Below the pieces are notes generated by a model that made no database searches, was not told the DNA's origin, and saw nothing but the letters and a program-made list of their open reading frames with translations. The position numbers and the translations under genes are program-made. Shown piece by piece: positions 32,269-38,680 of a stretch of DNA of 38,680 nucleotides. The stretch is from Diphasiastrum complanatum (lineage: Eukaryota; Streptophyta; Lycopodiopsida; Lycopodiales; Lycopodiaceae). The stretch is taken from NCBI GenBank assembly GCA_029204225.1, contig MU835489.1:1-38680 (forward strand). Direction: 5' to 3'. The number at the start of each line of letters is the position of its first letter. The first letter of the stretch is position 1.

Positions 32269-33027
32269 GGTCATTTTTTTATTTTCTATCACCTGTGTAG
32301 AAGATGACGCTGTATCTGAGTCCAACTTGATTGACTTCAACGAATCCAACACCTTCTTTTTGCCCTTTTTGGTCATTTTGGTGGGTTCATCCTTGTTGTC
32401 TTTCTTCAGGACTGTTGTGACATTCGTCTCATGGTTGCGAATATCAACGTATACTGTAGCTATTGCCTCTTCAGATAGGTCACTCCATCGGATCACCTGG
32501 TTGTAGTGTTGCTTCAACTGATTCTTCTTATTCGCAGGTGCCTTGGGTGGTCCGATCCTCGAGACTTTCGCCATAGCAGACCTTTGTGGTGGTTGAGCTG
32601 GTACCTTCTTGGTTCCGTAATGATTTGGGTCCATGTGGTGTAGGACTTGTTCATCAGTCAGCTCAATCTCCTTATTATAAGTTAGAGCATGTTGCCAAGG
32701 GACTAGATCATCCTCCATTGGGTTATCAATCGGCTCCGCTGACAGCCATGCTACGTTTATCATATTCACCCCAAATGTGATTGGTGTGTCCATAGTGTAA
32801 CATTTGGGTGAAGATGTACTTGGTTCTGGATCTGATTCATATTGACATGTCTGATAGTCAATAGTTGCTAATGCATCCGTCCATCTCATGACATCCATCT
32901 CTGAATGATAGTGACCTCCCTTGGCTGACCTTGGGCGATCAATCGTATGATCTATCGTAGATGATCCGTCATCAACTTTCGGTGCAATAGGTTTCACCGC
33001 CCATGTGGTTGGATCTACTTTTACAGC
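32269..33027 (-). pseudogene. Gypsy-7 post-protease spacer
   Basis: About 250 codons open after a TAG (33028-33030), in the same frame as the protease: AVKVDPTTWAVKPIAPKVDD through MDVMRWTDALATIDY, WLSAEPIDNPMEDDLVPWQH, LHHMDPNHYGTKKV and a Lys-rich end (MTKKGKKKVLD). Polar and acidic segments without a catalytic motif are typical of the variable region between gypsy protease and RT. RT and RNase H are not found after it. The chain passes directly into the integrase tail at about 32268. I cannot place the exact join. Confidence 0.6.
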
Positions 33028-33777
33028 CTATTCTCTGTTCTCGAAGGTGAGTTTCCCTGTATTCCAGTTGTGTACTACTTGCGCAGCCCTCAACCATGGT
33101 CTTTCCAGTAAAACACGGTATGCAAATGGAGATTCAGGTATATCCATGACCACAAAAGTAATCACATACTGCATGCCTGCTATCTTTACGGGAATATCAG
33201 CAACTACACCTTTTGGTTTCACACAGGATTGATCTGCTAGCTTGATGGCGAATCTGGTTGGCTTCAATCCTTGTAAACCCCATTTTTCGTACAAAGTAGT
33301 GGAGATCAGATTGACACCCGATCCTCCATCTACCACTGTCGCCTCGTCCTCATATCTCTTGTGTTTGATTGGCAAAGTGATGTTGTGTTCCTCACTTTCC
33401 CATGCCGCTCCGATGTGGAGGATGTTACTTGTTTCATCATAGCCCGCACAATATATGGGCTCAGGCGCTATTGGCTCCTCATCCGCTTTGGCCCATTCAA
33501 CTAAAAGGCTTTTCGCTTGTGGTGCAATCCACAATAGTTCTCCGAGTGGTAAACTAACATGGCTTGACAGCAAGAGTATGAGCCTTTCAGTGCATGGTTC
33601 CTCAGGATCCACCATGTGAAAAGGTGGTTCATGTTGGTGCAACTGATCATTCTGAATAGTGCGCAGTGGTGCGCCCGTTTGCGGTTCCTGTTCGACACCG
33701 ACTGGGGGTTCTATGGGATTGTTTCGTTCTTGCTCTTTTTCCTCCTCTTGTGCTTTTTGTACCCAGTGTCTTATTTT
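33028..33777 (-). pseudogene. Gypsy-7 aspartic protease domain
   Basis: Retropepsin-like protease that would process the polyprotein. After a TAG at 33778-33780 the frame continues through an acidic linker (QEEEKEQERNNPIEPPVG). It reaches ITLPIKHKRYEDEATVVDGG, then SGVNLISTTLYEKWGL. The active-site triplet is DGG rather than DSG or DTG. Further on, VLLERPWLRAAQVVHNW is the conserved ILGRPWL strand with Glu in place of the Gly, which probably harms folding. It ends GKLTFENRE at TAG 33028-33030. The frame is the same as gag and spacer. Confidence 0.8.
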
Positions 33778-34713
33778 CTAGTACTGCCTTCTCTCTTCCC
33801 TCACATTTGGATATGGCGCTGAAGTTGAGGGTTGGTCATCGGTGACTGATGGTGGTGGTGAGAGAGCCACTTCCTTCCTCTTCTGTGCTCGCATAACAGC
33901 TAACACAGGAGCGTGGTCTTGTCGACCTTTCGATGGCATCTCCGCTGGAACTGCTGGTTGTTGTATGGCAATGAGATTAAGAGGTGCACTGGTTCCAAGT
34001 TTAAATGGACAATTCTTGAAACAGTGTCCATAACCGCAATCCCGGCAGGAGGTTGTATATTGTCCCTTGTAGGGACATTCTGCAATTCTGTGTCCCTCGC
34101 CGCATCCGTAGCAGCCGTAATTTCTTCCACCTTGACATTGAGTTTGAGCTGCATAGGCCGAAACATATTCATTTATGAAAGGATCCATAAATGGTTCATC
34201 TTGTCCGTACCACTGCTGTAGCTCAAGTTGAGGTGGCATTTGCATTTCTTGTTCCGTTGCTGTCAGGTTTACATGGGCCACTTGTTGATTGGCTGGCCCT
34301 AGTGGAGCAGGTAAGGCCATGCGTTGTGGTCGATTGGGTGCGCCGTACCTTGGTGCTGCGTTAGCTGCCCCTTGATGATAAGGATAAGAAGTCTGATAAG
34401 GACTTCTCTTCTGTTGAACAACCCTGGGGTTGAACAGGCAAAATGTCGTATCGTGTGATGTTGCATTGCACCAATGGCAGAATCTATGTGTCAGTTTCAG
34501 ATTTTGCTTTAGGACAAGACACTCGTTCACTGTATGGTTTTGCATGCATACTGAACACCGTACATTTTCTTGTCGAGGATACTGCAGTTGGTTTGGTTCC
34601 GGTTGATGTGGAGTTACTGCTACAGTTCCCTGCAAGGCCTTCAGTTTCTGGTCAAACTGCGTCGTAAGTTGCTCCATCTGTTGTTTGTGTAATTTTGTCA
34701 TTTGCTCCAACAA
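33778..34713 (-). pseudogene. Gypsy-7 gag nucleocapsid part with four zinc knuckles
   Basis: Gag C-terminal RNA-binding region, in the same frame as the capsid part upstream, from which it is separated by a TGA (34750-34752). It opens with a coiled-coil-like segment (EQMTKLHKQQMEQLTTQFDQ). Zinc knuckles, by residue of this frame: CSVCMQNHTVNEC (53-65), CHWCNATSHDTTFC (79-92), CYGCGEGHRIAEC (201-213) and CRDCGYGHCFKNC (223-235). Only the second has the usual CX2CX4HX4C spacing. The other three are CX2CX3HX4C. A Pro/Gln-rich segment separates the two pairs. It ends EERRQY at TAG 33778. Confidence 0.82.
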
Positions 34714-34749
34714 CAGTTCTAGGGATAGAGCGGATGTGTTTGATGATGA

Positions 34750-35271
34750 TCATGCGATCGAGGGAGTAGGAGTGTGGGTGGAAGGATATTCGTTGTTAGA
34801 TCCCTCATCCTCTTCCCTGATGGCATCTTCCATAGTTTCTTGCAGAGTAGCATACTGCTCCCGTCGTTTCAGTTCTCTTCTGATGCTTCGTGGTAATTCG
34901 ACTAGGAACCCCATGATCACCGCATGGTCGGGAGTCAGGGCTGCACTGCACTCGGATCGTAGATGTTTGACCCGTTCAATATAGTCCCGGACCCTTTCTC
35001 GTTTTCTCATCTTGACTTTGCTCAGTAAGAGAAACGGGTCTTCCAAGAACCTCCTTGGCTTAAAGCGCATAATGAGAGCCGCTTTAACCACTTCCCAGGT
35101 GGATTTCTCTTCCTCTAATAGGTTGAATAAAAAAATCCGAGCCACTACAAGTAAGGACATAGGAAATAGCATCAGCTTCTCTGTAGGAGTCTGTTCGCCA
35201 TAGATTTCACAAGCTTGCTCGTAGATCTGGAGGAATCGGATGATCTGTCGTATTTTGGTATCTCCATCCAT
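34750..35271 (-). pseudogene. Gypsy-7 gag capsid region
   Basis: The Retrotrans_gag-type fold is recognisable from IIRFLQIYEQACEIYGEQTP, STWEVVKAALIMRFKPRRFL, MRKRERVRDYIERVKHLRSE and VIMGFLVELPRSIRREL. It ends SIA at TGA 34750-34752, after which the same frame continues into the nucleocapsid. Upstream, the plausible lead-in RAPWMEIPKYD sits in a different frame (35172-35390), so a frameshift near 35243 probably separates the first gag residues. The open frame 35287-35502 is in the capsid frame but looks less coding-like, so the gag start is unresolved. Confidence 0.75.
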
Positions 35272-35639
35272 GGTGCTCTCTGAACTTCATGCAAGGGTGC
35301 GACAGGTACGGGTTGGCCCATTGGATCCATTGGTGCTGGTTCCGGTTTTGTCTCTTGTTGCACAACTGCTAATCTGGGAAGATGTGGCACCTAATTTGCT
35401 ATCCTTTGTGCTATTGATCGTCCCAATTTCAGATTCATCTGATGGTGGGTTCCAAAGTGATTGGATCTTGCTTATACAGTAGGATGCAGTCTGGATCTTC
35501 AAGGGTCTGATCGATCTGATCGGCCAAAATGAATTTTAGGCCTTTTACGGTGGTTTTTCCTTGATAATTTTTTACTCCTTGCACTGATTGACCTGAAATT
35601 TTGACAGTAGCTGGATCTGATGCAGATCTTTTCACTGAT

Positions 35640-36660
35640 CTAGTCTGTGAGGGCTATCTTGTGAGAGGGTTGGTTGTGCGAGGGTTCTTTAGCTGTCTTT
35701 CCAGGTATAAAACTTGATATCTTTCAGATATCTGGGAAGTAGCTCTCGCAAGCTTCACAGTAGCTGGATTTGGGTCAGATCTCACTATAGAATTCTTTGC
35801 AAGAGTTAACTCTCGCAAGAAGTGAGAATTTCACTGTCTGCGAGGGTTCAAAATCACTTTTTGTGTTTGATCTTCACCAGATCTTCATACTAACTCTCGT
35901 AGGCTTTATCACTGATGTAATTTGACATTCTAAATTGATTGAGAGGGTCTGCTCACTGGAATCAAACTAACTCTCGCAAGCTCTTTTGTGTCCTGGTCTC
36001 ACTGAGATGGAACTTCAGAATCCTCTACGAGAGTTCTTGACCACTGGAACTGAAAATTTTACTGTCTGCGAGGGCTCATTGGTACTTTCCCATCTTTTTT
36101 TTCACTAGGAACTCTCGCACAGGTACTTAATCATCAAACTAACTCTCGCAAGTTTTTCTGTGTCCTTGTCTCACTGAGATGGAACTTCAGAGGGCTCTGC
36201 GAGAGTTCTTATGAAGATTTGAATTTTTTTGAAGTTTTTCAAGGGTTTTTGAATTTTTTATGATTTTTCTCTAATTTTTACAATCTGCTTGGAACTAACT
36301 CTCGTAGGCTTCTATGCAGGTCTGACACAGTACCATGGAGCTGCTGCCAGTCATGCAAGGGTTAATTCCCACTGATTCTGGAGATATAAAAATCTGATGA
36401 GTTTTTTTTTGGCCTCTTTTTTCCTCCAAAATGCAGATTGGTGTGTTTTTTGAGTTTTTTGGATGATTCGTTTGGGTTTCAACCCCTTAAGGTTGTTCAA
36501 GGCCTCCTCTACCCTCTCACACCTCCTCCGCTAGCTGTGAACAGTCCAAACATAGAAAAAAATACAGAAAACTAACTCTAAACTCCCAAAAATCTACCTT
36601 AACTACTCTAAAAAGCAAGAAAATAGTTAAAATACAACTAAACTAGTTAGTGGAAACCTA
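35640..36660 (-). repeat. Gypsy-7 leader with a dispersed CTCTCGCA-type repeat in both orientations
   Basis: Between PBS and gag, plus-strand copies of ACTCTCGCAAG or ACTCTCGTAGG occur near 35742, 35809, 35892, 35968, 36111, 36141 and 36298. Inverse copies (CTGCGAGGGT, CTACGAGAGT) occur near 35675, 35838, 36024, 36067 and 36197. A longer direct repeat of about 59 bp (35961-36019 and 36133-36191, offset 172 bp) includes one of them. No coding signature is visible in this kilobase. Confidence 0.75.
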
Positions 36661-36661
36661 T

Positions 36662-36679
36662 TCCCAGCAACAGCGCGAC
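36662..36679 (-). other. Gypsy-7 primer-binding site candidate (not tRNA-Met)
   Basis: Directly inside the LTR end the minus strand reads GCGCTGTTGCTGGGAA, resembling the GGCGACTCTGCTGGGGA-type PBS known from several plant gypsy lineages. The match is imperfect and does not begin with TGG. Confidence 0.45.
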
Positions 36680-37495
36680 TGTGGGTCGAAGATCTTTCGT
36701 AGTATAGCCCTTCCACCTGTCAACAAAGGTTAGATCACTGGATAGGTGCCTAACTATGCATAGATGTTACTTTTAGTTGATTTCCTACATTCTCCCTTAA
36801 CTCTACTCACCACTATACTACTCCTCTTTAACTCTACTCCTCTACACTAACATTCATCATAGTTTTGGTTGAAGGGAAGGGATGGAGAAGAAGAGATTGA
36901 GAAGAGAAGATAAAGAGAGAGAAAGAGAGTGAGGGTGGAGGTTAGCTCAAATGCTCCTTATGCTTGCTAATGAAAAACATTCACTATGGCAAACAACAAA
37001 CATGGAAATAGAAAGCAATAGAAAACACAACCAAGAGCAATAGCAAGTAGTGAATAGCAAATGAGGATGCTTCTCTTCCAAAAATGGTAGAGTTTCCTCC
37101 TTCTCATTAAGCATGGAAATAGTGTACAAATGGTGCCTTTTTATAAAATGGGGAAGGCCCTTGCCCCTCAATCTTATTGGCTAATATTCACAATGATCCT
37201 AACCATTCATCTTGGACCCAACTTGATCCGAGGGTCCACAAAAAGTACATAGAAATCACAAGATTCATGTGAGTCCCAATTTGGACCCAACTCTAAAAAG
37301 TGATCTCTAAGTTTAAAAATGACATTGGGCCTCTAGTTCTATTTTAATTACAAGGCCCAAGTCAAGTTTATTTTATTTACAACTTCAATTGCATGCTCAT
37401 TGGGCCGTGGTCTTATACACGCAGGATGCCATGCCTCGCAACACATTTTATTGGAGGATTTTATTTATTTACACTTTGTTGGGAATACCCCAACA
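36680..37495 (-). repeat. Gypsy-7 upstream (5') LTR, 816 bp
   Basis: On the minus strand it starts TGTTGGGGTATTCCCAACA, itself an inverted repeat, and ends ATCTTCGACCCACA before the PBS candidate. A TATA box and an upstream CCAAT are in promoter order. I found no second copy in the window: the LTR at 30162-30832 is different. Confidence 0.7.
37138..37145 (-). promoter_or_regulatory. TATA and CCAAT boxes in Gypsy-7 5' LTR
   Basis: Minus-strand TATAAAAA at 37145-37138 with CCAAT at 37180-37176, about 30 bp upstream. This is ordinary plant promoter spacing in the direction of the gag. Confidence 0.5.
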
Positions 37496-38680
37496 ATAGA
37501 CTTCATTGTTGGACCAACAAACTCTAGTGGATTGTGTCTTTTAGGTGCGAATTTTGGTTTATCTTGATGTTTCGTACTCAAAACATAATTAGTAGTCACA
37601 TCATCTTGAATTATCAAGAGAATTTCTTGGGAAGTATCTTTAACATACTTTACATTTACAGATTTGCAATCTTCTTTCGAATGTCCAGATGTACCGCACT
37701 TTGTACACCATTATCCTGAGTTCGAAGAAGAAGCTTTCGGTCTTTTGTCTGCAACTTCTGAAATTTGAACTTTCAGATCGTTATCATCCATATTACTTTT
37801 CCAAAGCTTTCAACTCTAGAGGTTGCAGCCTTGTGCTTTTCTTTCTTTGATCTACATCATCAATTTATGTGTCTAATGAATCACTGGAATCAGATTCGGA
37901 ACTGAAAGAACTTGAACAGGATTCAGATTTAGATTCGTCTTCATTGCCGCTAGAGTCATGTTTAGACTTTCGAGTTCATCTGGTTGAACATCTTTTGCGT
38001 GCTAACTTCAAAGTCTCATAATTCTCAGCACTTGCTATGACTGCTAATAAAGAAGTATTGAATGTTGAATTACTTCATTAAGCTTTGAGTTCTTTTCGAT
38101 TTTATTCAATAGTGTTTTGTTGATTTGTTTCTTTTTAAGACACAACGTTTAAGTTAGGACTTTAGAATTTAGGAGACCTTCACTTCAAGTTCATTAGTAT
38201 CTTCTTGTTTGTAGTATCCATAAACTTTTGGTGATAAACTTGTCAAAAACCACTCGACGTGCATTGCAACAATGTACACTCCGGTTAGTTTTTCAATTAG
38301 ATTCTTTACTTTTCGTGTATACCTTTCAAGATATTGTTTACTCTTCTTCTACACATTGTTGAGTCGTCCGAGAACTCTGGATGAATAATTTTTTTTTTGA
38401 ACCGGTTCAGAAATGCATCTTTCAATAGTAACCAGATAGCCACAAGTCTTGGTTCACCTTGGTTGTACCATATGCGCGCTTGCTTTCTCAAAAGACCAAG
38501 AAAGATCTGCAGCATTTCAACATCAACACGTTTGTTTGTTCGAGTTGGCAATTGACTTGAACTGTAAAACATAACTGTCAGCATCATTTGAAGATGTCCC
38601 TTTAAAATAATCACATTTGATCTTCAAGATTGAAGTGAAACGAGGAGCAGGGCCTTCCATAGTCGGCTCTGGTTTAGGTT
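37496..38680 (-). pseudogene. Gypsy-8: gypsy-type gag fragment, truncated at both ends
   Basis: From the window end downward, the minus strand reads PRFTSILKIKCDYFKGTSSN and DADSYVLQFKSIANSN. After a frameshift it reads FLGLLRKQARIWYNQGEPRL and WLLLKDAFLNRFKKK, a Retrotrans_gag-type capsid core. Further down are VKNLIEKLTG and EWFLTSLSPKVYGYY, a Ser/acidic stretch (SESCSSSFSSESDSSDSLDT) and a canonical zinc knuckle CTKCGTSGHSKEDC (37707-37666). The frame runs on to about 37496, where the Gypsy-7 LTR interrupts it. It differs in type from copia gag, so it is unlikely to be the missing gag of Copia-5, though I cannot fully exclude that. Confidence 0.65.

Noticed and set aside
37496-38680. Gypsy-8 gag as the missing gag of Copia-5
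   Set aside because: Its capsid motifs are Retrotrans_gag/gypsy-like while Copia-5 is a copia element. Kept separate, though not disproved.

Overview
This 38.7 kb window looks like repeat-rich, AT-rich nuclear DNA of a land plant with a large genome. The evidence is dense Ty1/copia and Ty3/gypsy LTR retrotransposons, primer-binding sites matching initiator tRNA-Met, nested insertions, long (CT)n tracts and a canonical GT-AG intron. The species cannot be fixed from sequence alone. I saw no bacterial, organellar, rRNA, tRNA or CRISPR signal.

Layout. 1-2165: minus-strand copia remnant (Copia-1). 3091-4995: very old plus-strand copia remnant (Copia-2). 4996-14074: about 9 kb of mostly unassignable AT-rich DNA, with one recognisable host-like piece, two in-frame exons (8881-9296) of a Ulp1/C48-type cysteine protease domain. 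14080-20155: a nearly intact copia element (Copia-3) with 5-bp target-site duplications, two LTRs, PBS, PPT and one long gag-pol broken by a single frameshift.

20189-38680 is a nest. Copia-4 (plus) supplies a 5' LTR, PBS and gag start. Its gag is cut at 21519/21520 by Copia-5 (minus). Copia-5 is split in its reverse transcriptase by Copia-6 (23299-28243, 5-bp duplication AGTGA), which carries a large internal inversion. Copia-5 resumes at 28249 and runs to 30161, where it meets a minus-strand gypsy structure (Gypsy-7, 30162-37495). Gypsy-7 has non-matching LTRs and no matching target duplication, and RT, RNase H and the integrase core are missing, so it is probably a chimera of two elements. 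A different gypsy-type gag (Gypsy-8) follows to the window end.

Least ordinary items: the Gypsy-7 gag with four zinc knuckles, three of non-canonical spacing; an unrecognised extra ORF between its integrase tail and 3' LTR; a leader full of short CTCTCGCA-type repeats in both orientations; the in-frame join of the protease spacer to the integrase tail; and the inverted gag-PR-IN block inside Copia-6. No complete host gene was found. All element names are local labels.
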